A DNA stretch of 64,000 bases from Gyrodactylus bullatarudis (taxonomy: Eukaryota > Platyhelminthes > Monogenea > Gyrodactylidea > Gyrodactylidae): positions 1 to 64,000 of the forward strand of contig SSNU01003020.1 in NCBI GenBank assembly GCA_012064415.1, written 5' to 3'. The notes under the pieces are model-generated. The model had not been told where the DNA came from, ran no database searches, and worked only from the letters and a program-made list of their open reading frames with translations. This document shows, piece by piece, positions 10,981-22,823 of this stretch. Position 1 is the first letter of the stretch. Each line of letters opens with the position of its first letter. Made by a program: the position numbers and the translations under genes.

Positions 10981-11723
10981 ATGAATATGAGTTCAGTCAT
11001 GATGACTGTTAAAAAATTCAAAACTTATGAAGATTTATTAGATTCAATGATTACAAAAGCTGATAGGTTTTATCTCAAGAACGAATCTATAGCAAGAGAA
11101 CTAATAGAATTAGGCTTTCGAGGAAATGACGAAGTACTAACTCGAGATGAATTTCTTTTAGCAAAAAGATTTAATTCTTCATCAAAGTCAACTGAAAATA
11201 ATAGTAAGGATTATAGTATTTTACCCAAGGCCTTCTTGATTCTAAGATAATTTCTGTCAATAATACTTTGGGTAGAGAAATTTTGGCGAGACAAGAGAAA
11301 AATTTGACAGGAAAATTGAATGTAATTTGTGAAATTTGGATAAACTTATAGACAATAATTTTCATAAGAGATTTCAATAGAAAAGGACAAGAAATTTCAG
11401 GTTACATAGATTTGAGTTCCAGGTTGAGACAGGAAGACTTGAGTCCTTATGTTAAAGGAACCAAGAAACTTTTTCCAAAGCCATCTGATTTGAGTTTTAT
11501 AAACTGGGATACAAATTATGTTGTGACAAATTCATCTACGAATTTTAAACTGATAACCTTGCCTCATATTGGTATCTCGCTTAAAAATACAATTGATGGT
11601 AAATTAATTGTTATTGACCCAAGAATGAGAAGTAATGATGAAAATACTACGAGAACAGAAATTAGTTCTCAAGACTATCAACAAATTGTATTCTATGACC
11701 ATAGAATAAGAAGAAAGAATTAA
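10981..11723 (+). CDS. CFAP299: CFAP299, cilia- and flagella-associated protein
   Basis: Orthologue of CFAP299 (C4orf22), a protein linked to sperm and motile cilia. Conserved blocks: TYEDLLDSMITKADRFYLKN, ARELIELGFRGNDEVLTRDE, GQEISGYIDLSSRLRQEDL, LFPKPSDLSFINWDTN, YVVTNSSTNFK and the terminal QIVFYDHRIRRKN. Two very short introns must be removed to keep the family alignment: 11204-11229 (26 nt, phase 1) and 11322-11351 (30 nt, phase 0, joining KLN to TIIFIRD). Both have gtaa donors and AG acceptors. Its presence implies motile cilia or flagellated sperm. It diverges from NIF3L1 and is followed 212 bp later by cyclophilin. Confidence 0.92.
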
Positions 11724-11935
11724 GCCAGAACTCAAAATTTTTATTTAAAATTTACAAATTACAGATAAAATTCCTAATATGAATTGAATTCCATATGAAT
11801 CAACTGTTATTATTCAACAGTTGAATTAAATCCAAAAATGTTTCTTGTAAATTTTCAAACACAAATATTTATTCGGAAAAATAGCTAAAATGTTTAAAAG
11901 TGTATGAATAGTTGGCAATAAATTTAAAATTCACG

Positions 11936-12424
11936 ATGGTCAAGGCTTTCTTTGATATTTCAATCGGTGGCTCACCTTCCGGAAGAATCGTATTCGAGCT
12001 CTTTGACAAGGTCGTCCCAAAGACCGCTGAGAACTTCAGGGCTCTTTGCACTGGTGAGAAGGGTTATGGATACAAAAATTCAAGCTTCCACCGTATCATT
12101 CCTGGTTTCATGTGTCAAGGGGGAGATTTCACTAAAGGTAACGGAACCGGCGGTAAGAGCATCTATGGCGAAAAGTTTGCTGATGAAAACTTCAACTTGA
12201 TCCACGATAAGCCCTATCTCCTGTCTATGGCAAATTGTGGCCCAAATACAAATGGTTCACAATTTTTCATAACCACAGATAAGACTCCATGGTTGAACGG
12301 AAAGCATGTAGTCTTTGGTGAAGTTATCGAGGGTAAAGAAATAGTCAAGAAGATGGAGGGCCAGGGCTCAGAATCTGGCAAAACCAAATCAACTGTTACT
12401 ATTAGTGATTGCGGCACTCTATGA
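11936..12424 (+). CDS. PPIA: Cyclophilin A-type peptidyl-prolyl isomerase
   Basis: Cytosolic cyclophilin, 162 residues, intronless. It catalyses cis-trans isomerisation of prolyl bonds. The active-site set is present: [20 protein letters not shown] (Arg55, Phe60, Gln63 equivalents), [20 protein letters not shown] (Gln111, Phe113, Trp121, His126), and the ending [18 protein letters not shown] 11936 ([12 protein letters not shown]) is the family start; the longer open frame upstream has no ATG. Codons are visibly more GC-rich than in neighbours, as expected of a highly expressed gene. No organelle-targeting sequence is present. The 5' flank contains acceptor-like AG sites. Confidence 0.97.
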   Translation: MVKAFFDISIGGSPSGRIVFELFDKVVPKTAENFRALCTGEKGYGYKNSSFHRIIPGFMCQGGDFTKGNGTGGKSIYGEKFADENFNLIHDKPYLLSMANCGPNTNGSQFFITTDKTPWLNGKHVVFGEVIEGKEIVKKMEGQGSESGKTKSTVTISDCGTL

Positions 12425-12508
12425 ATAAATGATTTTTTGTACATAAATTTTTGTCTTCATCTAAACATCCTGAATATAATTAATTAAATGACTTGAATGT
12501 TAGGTTAG

Positions 12509-14325
12509 GAAGTTTATCGATAAACTCAGGATCTATGTTCAGGCCGGAGATGGCGCTATTGGTAATCCTAAAGTTCGTGGAAAAGGAGGCGATGGCGGTT
12601 CTATACACTTTCGCGCTAAACCAAATCTCACGTTGACAGCTATTTGTGATAAGATTAAGAAAAGGAGCCTCAAGGTAAATTTTTGAATTTGATTAATTTT
12701 AAGGCAGAGCATGGAATTCCTCCTGCAGCTAAAGCTGGCTATGTACTTGGTAAAGATGGGAAATCCTTGGAATTTGATCTGCCAACTGGAGTCGAAATTC
12801 TTGAGGAGTGCCGCTCTGAAAACACTTACTCTCTTAAAAAGATAGGGTCTCTCATAAATGAGAATGACAAACTTTTAGTGGCTAATGGCGGCTTAGGTGG
12901 AGGTCCTAATAGCAATTATATTCCTGAAGTTGGGGAAAAGAAAATGATTCTTGTTAATTTGAAGTTGATTTCAGACCTTGGTCTCGTTGGATTCCCCAAT
13001 GCTGGTAAATCTTCCATCCTCAAAAATCTGACAGGGAAAAAAGTCAAAATTGCAAATTATCCCTTTACTACTATCACACCCAGTATTGGTAGTATGATAT
13101 TTGAAGATAAACGAGAAATTACTATAACAGATTTACCTGGTCTCGCTGACAAGGCCGCTGACTTTTCTAATAACAGAACTGATAAAAAGATAGACTTTCT
13201 CAAACATTTGGAGAGAAATTTAGCAATAATCACTGTAATTGATGTAAATGGCTTTCAAATGAATCCCAGCCTACCCATGAGAAATGCCATAGACACAGCT
13301 CTTCTTTTGGCAAAGCAATTAGAAAATTTTTCGCAGGGAGTTTTGGTCGGAAAACCCAATATTTGTATCCTGAACAAGGTTTGTCTAGATACTTATAATA
13401 GGGTGACTTAACTAGGAATATATTCTAATACCTTATGTGTTGACTAATAGTCCTTTAAAAAGACCCCTTGATTTGAAAAAAATTATGAATGCCATTAGTG
13501 ACTAATGAATCATTAGGGCAACCGAAAATATTCCTTTAAAAAGTATAAATATTCTGTTAAATATAACTCAAAAAACAGATTCTTCAATTTGCCGGACCTC
13601 ATGATTAAAATTATCCAATAAAATTTTATAAATATTTTTTGATTACTATAGGTTTATAGGTATTCGGGAAAAATATCACTATTTTAATAGAAAAATATAC
13701 CCTATAATATGCTTTTATCCATAAAGTAATATTTTATGCCCTTTATGCTTTTATAAACCTTCCATTTTACAGAATTTTGTAAAAATTTCTTTTATTTAAA
13801 GCTTTAAACATTATACTGTAGAAAATATGGAAAAATAAAAAATATGCTTTCTGTTGCCCTGCTAATGATTAGTGAAACGTCTCAATCTCTTTTTAATTAA
13901 TGCCTTTATAATATTAAACTTGTGAATGAGTCTATACCAATAGTACTTTAGTACATTTACTATAGAATACTAATGAGTAACAATATGTATTATTTCGTAT
14001 TGACACAGTTGATAATTTATTTCAGATTGACCTCATAGAAAATGAAGAAAAAGTTGAAGTATTAAAAAGACAACTCCAAGGTCAATATGTTAATGATTCA
14101 TTGTTGCCGAGAGAATTGAAACCATTGAATGCATTTGTTTTCTCAAAGATTTTCAGTGTTTCAGTTAAAGAGAACATAGGAATCAATGAATTAAAACATG
14201 GTCTTCGTTCTTATCTAGATGAATTGGAGCTGGAGAGGAGGAAGGAAGACCTGGAAGAGCGTAGAGATTCACTGGCGAACCAAATATTAAAAAGAACACA
14301 CGGAGATCTAAGAAGAGTATATTGA
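12509..14325 (+). CDS. GTPBP10: GTPBP10, OBG-family GTPase
   Basis: Obg-type GTPase; the animal orthologue GTPBP10 works in mitochondrial large-subunit ribosome assembly. The N-terminal OBG glycine-rich fold is present (YVQAGDGAIG, GKGGDGGSIHFRAK, LLVANGGLGGGPNS). G motifs: G1 GFPNAGKSS, G2 TTITPS, G3 DLPGLAD, G4 NKID. A 29-nt intron (12675-12703) follows SLK. The second intron (13379-14025, 647 bp) falls inside the G4 motif, splitting NK from ID. The C-terminus is a charged helix (ELERRKEDLEERRDSL). KFIDKLRIYVQAG matches the usual N-terminus, but no ATG is joined to it in this window; the first codon is completed by an upstream exon or trans-spliced leader. Upstream lies the cyclophilin 3' end only 84 bp away. 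Confidence 0.88.
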
Positions 14326-14342
14326 ATAAATGTAGTAATATT

Positions 14343-17300
14343 CTAATCATCTTTGTCCATTTCATGATACGGCCCATTACTGACCAGGAAGTGTATAAAT
14401 GTAGGCTGATTAAGTATACGAGCCCAGTTGATGAGACCTGTAAGTCTCTCAATGTACTTGATATCTTGAATAAGATAATACTTTGGATATGACTCTAGTA
14501 TGGTGTTGCAGAATAATCTGAGCAAGATTTCCATGTTTGGATTCGTATCAAAGTTGGGAAAATGAAAATTCTCATCGTAAACCTTATCTGAGTCAAGGTA
14601 AGGCTTGAACTCATTTTTGAGGAGACTAGCAAAACTACGCGCGTATAATGGTCTGTGTCTAATGTTATTCTCGTCAAGGGGCATTTCAACATAGTCATTC
14701 TTCATGCTAATCAGGTAATACCAGGCCTTGAAAAAGTCTTGCTCCCTCTTTTGCTCAGAGAGCTGAACGAGAGTCTTCATTTGCTCATAGTCGATGTTAG
14801 TCACATATTCAAATGATTGATTTCTCATTTGGGTATCCTTTTCCCATTCGTGTCTATTAAAGGTTAATCCAACCTTGAATTAAAAAGAATTTTCATTAAG
14901 CCAAAAAAGTAATTAAAAAGCTCAACCTAATTAAAATAACCTTCTTTTTAAAAATTGCTTTAGATGATTTACAAAAAATGCTCGATAAAAATCTACCGAG
15001 TAGTTTACAAAAGAATTAGTTCGAGCTGATTGTATTTCACAGCAAAGAAGTTAACTTGTTATTATTTTCACTTCAATTTTTTGAGCTAACTCGAGGAGGC
15101 AATGGGGTATTTGGTTTCAAAATATTGTTAATTCTACCCAGTTATAAGATGTGAAAAATAATCAGCTCAACCGAAGAAAGTGCTAAAAAATTGATATTTT
15201 GCTAGTATTTAAATGTCAACCGGGGTAGAGCCTGAAGAGACCCGGCGAAATATCAAGTTTATCACTTTAATATTCGTTCGTTTTCCTTAAGAGTTTAGAA
15301 TCAAACGAAAGAAGTTTTTTTATTAAATTCTACATAATCACACAATTATTAATAAATAAGAGCTTGATTTCAGGTTATGAATCCCAACCTGAAAATCCGA
15401 GAGTTTTAGTCCCGAAAAATGAGATGTAAGGACTTCATTTCGCTTGGATATTAAGCATTTTACTGATACTGATATAATATTTTGCCAATTTGAATAAGAC
15501 CTATAGCGGTTTATTTTCTCTGTTGTGTGTATTTATATACAAAACTAACAATTCTTTTGAAATCTGTAGGTAAACCCAAAATAACTTGGCCAGTATAACA
15601 CTTGAGCTATTTCAAGATTCTAATATTAATAACACGGCTACACTAACTATTTTATACGTATCTGGGATGACAAATTGTGACTCAAGCAAAAAAGTAAGAT
15701 ACAAATGGTAAATAGACTAAATCAGAATGGAAAAATTGATTTACACACATTTGGATTGAAGAATGTTTTAGATCAATAAAAATATTCAATTTTGTTTACC
15801 TGATTGACAACTGATTGATCCTTCTGCTTGCTATTCCAAAATTTTAGATATTTTTCACGAGCCTTGTTTACAAGACAGTCGAGTTTTTTTTTCTTATTCA
15901 TTCTGCCTTTTTCGAGGTTTTCTCTGATACTTTCAGCTCTACCACTCATTCGTATGAGGGAGTTCTCTTCTATCATGACTAAATCATTCAACTTGTTAAT
16001 GGTTTTGTCAATCTCACTAGTTATTAGATCTGTGTATTCGGGGATGACCTTGAGGGTTTTTTCCTCAAACCTCCGAGGCGGATTCTTGGCATACTTTAAA
16101 TCATCAAGATTTGTCTCTTGGATAACCTTTTCGATGTGACTTTTGGTCTCACACTTTGATAGTGCCCCATAATCAAGACTGAATTTTTTCGTCATGTCTT
16201 TTAGCCATTCAAGAATGCTGAAGTATTTAAAAGGTTTAGCTTCAGTTTTAGTTACTTTAGTAAAGTGATTCCTTAGAGAGGCATTTTTATTGAGACATCT
16301 AGCAACGGTATCACAAAAGACTTCATACTTTTCATCCATTTTGAATAGAACTAGGATAGCAGTAAAAATAAAGGCTAATGCTAAGCCCTCTGGATGAAAA
16401 TACCGCATCAGAGGTACATTTTTTATAACAACTTTGTCGAAATTATGTTCTTCCATCTTGGAGTTGAGCTGAGGAAATTCCTTTATCTTCCTCCTTGACA
16501 AATAAAAGAGACAATGAGCAGTATTTTTGAGGAATTCAGGAATTTCAAGTTGATTGCAGTATCGATTGATAAGCCAGAGGATGGGAAATCTAAAATGGAG
16601 AGAGATTTATGACTAATACAGAGAGAAAAAGAGACTATTGAAAGCTTAGCTCCATAGTTTATTACTCATCATTTCATTGACAAATAAGGATATCTACCAT
16701 AATTATAATGTAGTAGGACTGTGTGGAAATATACAATATACAGAATATACAATGAATGTGTAAATGCTCACTTTGGTCTTGGAGTAAAATTAATCGACAG
16801 GGCAATATGTGTGGTATGTTTTACTAGCACATTATACAGGATTGACGCATTCCAGTTGATTCTATGAGGCAAATAGAATACATTCTGAGCAGATATTTCC
16901 TAGGAAGATAAATTTTCAACTTGAATTGAGAATATCATAAAAAAGTTTTTTAGTATCCTGGCGTGATTTTTTCCTTATTTACTCCAACTATTTCAAGGTA
17001 CTATAATTTCCATATTGAAATGTCGATCTACTCATCAGTAATTTGGCGTTGAAATAAAACATATTAGAATTTCATTATAATCACAGATTTCCAATCACTG
17101 AAAAATGAAGCTTACTTTATTCAAGGAAAAGTCTTGGTGTTGATGCAAATAAAGGAGATCTGCTAGTGTCACGAAACGGTCCAAAGTAGGAAATCTATCA
17201 AATGTATCTGTCGAAGTTTGACACTGTAATAAAGCTAGCCATAAACAAGCTAAATGTTCATAAATAACTTTTGAGTAGCCTTCGAATATCTCTTTATTGG

Positions 17301-18577
17301 GATATAGTATTTCATTAACACTGAAAATTGTAGAATAATGAGGGCATAGATTTGATTAGGAATAAGACTAGAAGTTCTAGTCTAGAACGAAAAGTTTTTC
17401 AATGATCCGTCAGGTATATATATATAAAAATTCAACAATATTTATGTTTGAATTATGAAAATAATCTGCTCATTAGCATAATATCCCTATTGAAGGGCAA
17501 AGTCTTGTATAAAACGAATGTCTCAAAAGAAAAAGAAAATGCTTACATTTTATTGATTTCATAAACCAAGGGTTTATTGCGATAACGTGAGCTGTCATCG
17601 AGATTTTTAGCATCCGAATATACTTCTTGTAGAGTTGAGGTCTCACCATCTTCAAAAAGATCATCCACTAGTTCTTGAGTGAAAATCATTTTTCTGAAAA
17701 AGAAAAAATGAATTTAATTCAAATTAAAGTTAAGTTAACTCCAAGTTAATTAAACATACTCAATATTTTCAGTTTCATCATCATTTTCGGGGACAAATTC
17801 TCCGTCAGATTCTGATGAAGAGAATCTAAATTTAAAATGAAGTGGAAACATACATATCCTCATAACAGAACTTGTTGATTGTGTCGAAATTTTTTTCGAG
17901 TTTAATCCCCTTCATTTCAGAATAGAGGGAGTAAATTCTGTCAAGTTTAATTCTATCTGGACGCTGGAGATAACTTGTCCCAGGAAAATAGGCTTTTAAC
18001 TTCAAGTCTTTCGAAGATATTCTTTTAATTTTTGAAATTTCCAGATTATACGGAAAAGAAAAGGACAACAAATCCTCCTCAATAGTATTCGTTGAAACAT
18101 TATAATGCTTGTTTTCCGACAACCAACTATCTTGTCCAAATTCTCCCATAGAAATTAAATGACGAAACCAGATATTTTTCGCATGTGTCTTAAACTCTTC
18201 GCCGAAACGTGCGATGAAAGGGATCTTGATCAAATACTCTATTTTCAAATAATAAATGTACTATGTTAAAATTAAGTTAATAGAAATCCTACTGTAAAAA
18301 GTTCTGAAAACCTAAAATGTCTCTTGTTAATGTCAAGCTTCATTTTTTTCATCCCGTGAGATGATTTTGATCCTTTCTGGGAAGCAGCATCAGCAGGGCT
18401 TGATTCTGTAAACTTTTTAATTAACCTAGATTTAGGCATTGAAAGGACATTTTCATCGATTGCATCATAAACAAGAGAACTCTTCTCAACATATGAATGG
18501 TCACATTGCTGACAGGTGAATAATTGGCTAAAGTTATCTCTTAAGACATTCTCAGAACCACAATTTGAGCAGAGCAT
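14343..18577 (-). CDS. TAF1B: TAF1B/Rrn7-type RNA polymerase I initiation factor
   Basis: TAF1B is the TFIIB-like subunit of the SL1/core factor complex that recruits RNA polymerase I to rDNA promoters. The first exon (ATG 18577) opens with an Rrn7-type zinc ribbon: CSNCGSENVLRDN followed by FTCQQCDHSYVE, two CxxC pairs about 18 residues apart. Downstream exons (about 18248-17832, 17826-17764, 17690-17548, 17322-17117, 16501-15793, 14880-14343) give cyclin-fold-like helical sequence such as YEHLACLWLALLQCQTS and RFPTLDRFVTLADLLYLHQ. Introns range from short to about 900 bp, so exon ends are approximate and the exon around 16600-16920 is not resolved. The last exon (ending EMDKDD) joins in phase after an Asn-Gln donor at 15793, but its membership rests on phase alone. 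The gene ends 17 bp from the GTPBP10 stop. Confidence 0.72.
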
Positions 18578-18796
18578 AGTAAGTAATAACTAAAACTAAT
18601 AGGACGATCAATAAGAACTCTCTAATATACTCGAATTGTTTATAATTTTCAATATAAACGTGAACTTAACGTCGTAAATACGAAAGGGTTGGAATTTTCA
18701 AAGATGTAAATTTTATAAATGCCATTGTTTTAAACTCTCTCAATGTGTATTTGGTTTTCTTTAAAGTTATTGAGGTGAAGTTTAAATTCTTTTAAA
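18578..18796. promoter_or_regulatory. Bidirectional upstream region of TAF1B and ATP6V0B
   Basis: The start codons of two divergent genes are 219 bp apart. The stretch is AT-rich with no ORF. It must hold both promoters; no specific element is recognised. Confidence 0.45.
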
Positions 18797-19461
18797 ATGG
18801 CCTGTTCCAACAACCCTCTGAATGCTGTATATATACCAGCCTATGCCATTTCTATGTTGTTATCTTTTATTGGTAAGCTAATAATTATTTATTCAAAGGT
18901 TGTTATTACCTTTTAAGTGGAAATGGTTTTCGATTTGACATTGCCTGGTTCCTTCAAAGCACTCCTGCTCATATATGGGCCTGTACTGGTATCGGTATAG
19001 CAATTTCATTATCTGTTGTTGGTGCTGCTATAGGCATCTATATTACTGGATCCTCAATCATAGGTGCCGGTGTTAAGGCACCAAGAATCAGAACGAAAAA
19101 TTTGATAAGTATTATATTTTGCGAAGCCGTTGCTATTTATGGTATAATCATGGCAATCGTTATGGGAAGTCAAGTCGCAAAATATGATCCATCAAAAGCC
19201 AGCTATGATGTTATTAGAGCTAATTATAGGGCTGCATATTCGATTTTTGCTGGTGGTCTAACTGTCGGTTTCTCTAATTTAGCCTGTGGAGTGGCTGTTG
19301 GCATTATTGGAAGCGGGGCAGCAATGGCTGATGCTGCAGATCCTGCCCTTTTTGTCAAAATTCTCATAATAGAAATATTTGCTAGTGCTATCGGTTTATT
19401 CGGAATTATTATATGCATATTACAAACATCAAGAGCCCAAATGGGGGATTCAGCTCAATAA
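18797..19461 (+). CDS. ATP6V0B: V-ATPase 21-kDa proteolipid subunit c''
   Basis: Membrane rotor subunit c'' of the V-type H+-ATPase. Exon 1 (18797-18872) begins [20 protein letters not shown]; a 26-nt intron (18873-18898, phase 1) splits the Gly codon; exon 2 resumes [18 protein letters not shown] and continues to 19461. Four or five hydrophobic helices are visible. The essential proton-carrying Glu lies in the helix [23 protein letters not shown] segment (FCEAVAIYG). Glycine-rich helices ([32 protein letters not shown]) are typical. The length, about 212 residues, matches the family. Its 26-nt intron is confirmed because the frame is broken if it is retained. Divergent from TAF1B. Confidence 0.94.
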
Positions 19462-19817
19462 GCTCGAATCGAATTATTCCCTCTCCAAATAAAGTTCATA
19501 AATATTATGAATTATATTTATTTAAAGCATAATGTTACTGTGATGATTATTTTATAAATTATTTATGAGTTATCAATAAATTAAAATATAATTCGATTCT
19601 TCGTAAATCTTGAAGTCGTAATGCACAAGATTTTTTCAACGTTAGAATATAATAATTGAGTGTATCATTCTATTTTTCAACAACTGACGCCATTCTCTTC
19701 AAATTTCCAATACATAATTATGAGCCTGGAATTTGAAAATCTGCTAAATTATTTGCAGGTATTTTCCCGCTGAAAACACAAATCAGTATTTCCCAACAAA
19801 ATATTGTTTTGCTGATC

Positions 19818-20987
19818 ATGACATTTAAAAATAGCCCGCCAAGATCTATGATCCGACTGCACCTACTTAAGAATATCCTTAATAACAAGTTTAATACTAG
19901 ATACTTTTCAGCCAAATCATTCGAGGAAGCTAAAGAGCTACTAAACAAGCTTAAAAGCGAACCAGATAATAATATTAAACTAAAGATTTATGGTTTATAT
20001 AAACAAGCAACTGAAGGTGACTGTAACATTTCAGAACCTGGAATGTTTGAGATTGTAAAGAAGGCCAAATGGGAAGCTTGGAATTCATTGAAAGCACTCC
20101 CCTCCGATGAGGCTAAAATTCAGTACATTCAAACTGTCAATGATTTATTAAAGGAAGAATCAATAATTACGGAAGAAAGAGAAGAGTCAAATGAATCCAC
20201 CAAAGGTAAAACAAGTGATAACATCATTATTGAAAAGAAGAATGGAATACTAAGTATCAAACTTAACCGTCCTGAAAAATTCAATGCTCTCACAATTGAT
20301 ATGTATGAAAAATGGACAGATGCATTAAGTAAGGCCAATACAGACGAAGAAGTGAAATTTGTTACTGTATCTGGATCTGGTCAATACTTTAGTAGCGGAA
20401 ATGACTTACAAAATTTTGCCAAGGGCGCTAATGAGATGGAGAAAATGATAAAAAATGCTAAAAAAGTTCTTCAACATTTTGTTGCATCATTCATTGATCT
20501 TGAAAAACCAATAGTGGCACTAGTCCACGGCCCTGCCATAGGAATAACTGTAACAACAATGGCTCTTTATGACTATATTATTGCTTCTGATGAAGCAACA
20601 TTTTCTACTCCCTTCACGAGTCTTGCACACACCCCGGAAGGATGTGCTTCATATACATTCCCCTTAATTATGGGTAGATCAAAAGCAAACGGAATGCTCA
20701 TGTTTAACGAAAAGATCACTGCAGCTGAGGCATTCGATTGTGGTTTTGTTGGAAAAGTAGTCCCTAAAGAGAACTTTGATCAATATTGCCAAGAATTCAT
20801 TGAGAAGAATTCCCAGCTTCCTCCCATGGCCACCTTTTTCACAAAGGAGTTAATTTTTGAAAAACTGCGAGATAAACTTCACGAAGTAAATAATAAAGAA
20901 TGCTCTGAATTAGCTGATCGATGGGCCTCTGACGAATTTAAAGAGGTAATTGCTAAAAAACTCATGAATATGTCCAAGAAATCATAA
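19818..20987 (+). CDS. ECI2: ECI2-type enoyl-CoA delta isomerase with ACBP domain
   Basis: Fusion of an acyl-CoA-binding domain and a crotonase fold, the architecture of animal ECI2 (PECI), which shifts cis/trans-3 double bonds to trans-2 during oxidation of unsaturated fatty acids. The ACBP part spans roughly residues 30-110 (LKIYGLYKQATEGDCN, AKWEAWNSLKALPSDEA). The crotonase part has the oxyanion-hole motifs YFSSGNDLQNF and GPAIGITVTTMALYD and the ECI-specific HTPEGCASYTFPLIMG with the catalytic Glu. Two ATGs are possible: 19818, and 19848, which begins MIRLHLLKNILNNKFNTRYF, an excellent mitochondrial presequence. The C-terminus MSKKS is not a canonical peroxisomal signal. Single exon. Converges on SIN1 with a 76-bp gap. 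Confidence 0.93.
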   Translation: MTFKNSPPRSMIRLHLLKNILNNKFNTRYFSAKSFEEAKELLNKLKSEPDNNIKLKIYGLYKQATEGDCNISEPGMFEIVKKAKWEAWNSLKALPSDEAKIQYIQTVNDLLKEESIITEEREESNESTKGKTSDNIIIEKKNGILSIKLNRPEKFNALTIDMYEKWTDALSKANTDEEVKFVTVSGSGQYFSSGNDLQNFAKGANEMEKMIKNAKKVLQHFVASFIDLEKPIVALVHGPAIGITVTTMALYDYIIASDEATFSTPFTSLAHTPEGCASYTFPLIMGRSKANGMLMFNEKITAAEAFDCGFVGKVVPKENFDQYCQEFIEKNSQLPPMATFFTKELIFEKLRDKLHEVNNKECSELADRWASDEFKEVIAKKLMNMSKKS

Positions 20988-21063
20988 AATATTTTACAAT
21001 TTATTACCATTTTACAACTAGTTGTCAATCAAGATGTTTCAAAATAAAAATTAATTCTAATAT

Positions 21064-22631
21064 TTAAGCAAACTTGTTCAATTCTTTAAAATGATTAATT
21101 AGAATTTCCAGTTGTTCGTTTAGTGCGATTGCTGTCATTCTAGTCATAACCAAGGATATAATTTTGGGTTTGTTCTTCCCCATTGAAATGTAAGTTATAT
21201 CAACTTTAGTTTTTCTTATCAAGTCTTTATAGTATGTCTTGATAGTAGGCTCATCTATCTCTGATGGCAATAGAGCCTCATTTTGATCAATTTCAATCGA
21301 GACAACATTTTCAATTGGAATTTGAATATCAATTTTATTTGTCATTATTGTTCGATTGATCTTTATATTCTGGTTACAAATTTCAATGCTAACTCTTGCA
21401 TTGAATATTTTCTTAAACAATAGCTCTGCTGTATAATGCTTTGTTTGCAAAGCGTCATGAATTTCATCAATCGAATACATTGGTTCAGATTTATAAACCT
21501 AAAAAATTTAATATTTAAGGCTTACTATTTGAACATTTTCTGAAGGCATTATGAAACGACTAGAAGTTCTGATTAAGCCCAAGTCTATTCTCTTCAAATT
21601 GTCTAAATGCATCATTTCTTGTAAAAGTATTGATCTATTCAAATAATTTCCTTCAATTTGTTTAGACTCTAGATTATACTTTTTAAACTCATAAATATAA
21701 TCTTTTTCGTATTGTTTTAGTTGTAGTTTGTCAATTATTCTATCTAGAATGACTCCCAATGATTTTTGAGGAGAACAGACCAAGTGATTAACACCTTTGG
21801 AGGAGTAGATATTTACCAGAACATCATCCTCTTCCAATTTTTCACTCTTGACTAGAGCTAAATTCTTAAAGTCATACTTTCCAATTTTATCATTTATGTT
21901 TAGCGAAGGAAAATCACCATCTGGTCCGTCAAGTTGGCTAAGAAGAATTTTAACTTCAAATTTCTTTGGATTGAACTCAATCATATTCATTAATAACTCT
22001 GGGCCTTTCTTGTATAATTGCAAGAAACAGAGTCCAACAAAGCTTGATATAGTTGCCAGTGGATCTGGGATGACGAGTATTTCTGGCCTCGCATCATCAA
22101 AAATATCCCAAAATGTAACAATAATTTTTTTAGCCATTGAATCATGAGAATAGTCATAAACTTCATATTGAGCAATTTCTTCAAGGAAAAAATCTTCTGT
22201 TTTTCTGCGTGTAGAAAGACATTCTGTTAAAAGAGATATGCTTTTATCGAATCTTTTTTCATTTGACAGATCATGATCAACTAAAATAACATTTTGAGAA
22301 ACGTTAAGAAATGACGAAGAACACGAAGGGAAATAATCTTCAAAGTTTTCCACAGTTATTCTAAAGACTAATGATTACATAAAAATTACGGTTTCGATAG
22401 AATCGAATGGTTAATGTTTTCGCAAGAATGAAAGTTCGAAATATACTCTTCCACAAGGCCAGAATCATCCGATTCAATAAATATGTCGTTAAATTTTTGA
22501 TTTATATTTTCTAGCTCACATTTCATTATAAAAACACTATCGAATCGTGAATGATTAAAAACTAATGTCTTACAAATTGAATAAAATATCGGCAATAAAA
22601 AACTTTTCAAAGGTATCAAAGGGTTTAACAA
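21064..22631 (-). CDS. MAPKAP1: SIN1/MAPKAP1, TORC2 subunit
   Basis: SIN1 is the TORC2 subunit that recruits AGC-kinase substrates. The CRIM domain is recognisable by DGDFPSLNINDKIGKYDF and the preceding LVIPDPLATISSFVGLCFLQL; a Ras-binding-like segment (SPQKSLGVILDRIIDKLQLK) follows; the last exon is the PH domain (MYSIDEIHDALQTKHYTAEL and ENVVSIEIDQNEALLPSEID). Two tiny introns are needed to keep the frame: 21499-21525 (27 nt, joining VQI to VYKSEP) and 22361-22389 (29 nt, splitting a Pro codon). The N-terminal region is much shorter and weaker than in vertebrates; the open frame up to 22631 has no ATG at its start, the first being ATG 22526 (MKCELENINQ), so the real start is unsettled. Same pathway as the insulin-like receptor in this window. 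Confidence 0.82.
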
Positions 22632-22823
22632 CTCCAGAATAATATGTCAGATTTATTCAGTAGAGTTTACAGATCAAGCCTCTCTATAACAGACTCAGTT
22701 ACGGAAGATAAATTTAAAAAAATTTTATTAAAAATTTTATATTATGGCTTAATGTAAACACCGTTTCTTAAATTTTAAAGAAAGATTGTTGTAACATGTT
22801 CAGGTTTAGTGGGATTACAAAAT

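Noticed and set aside
13490..13885. Short inverted similarity (gttgccct ... taatgatt) in the GTPBP10 intron, looking like a small MITE
   Set aside because: The matching arms are only about 20 bp with gaps, too weak in AT-rich DNA to call an element.
13850..13900. Hammerhead-like taatga ... gaaacgtc
   Set aside because: The core box is CTAATGA rather than CUGANGA and there is no stem II or stem I pairing.
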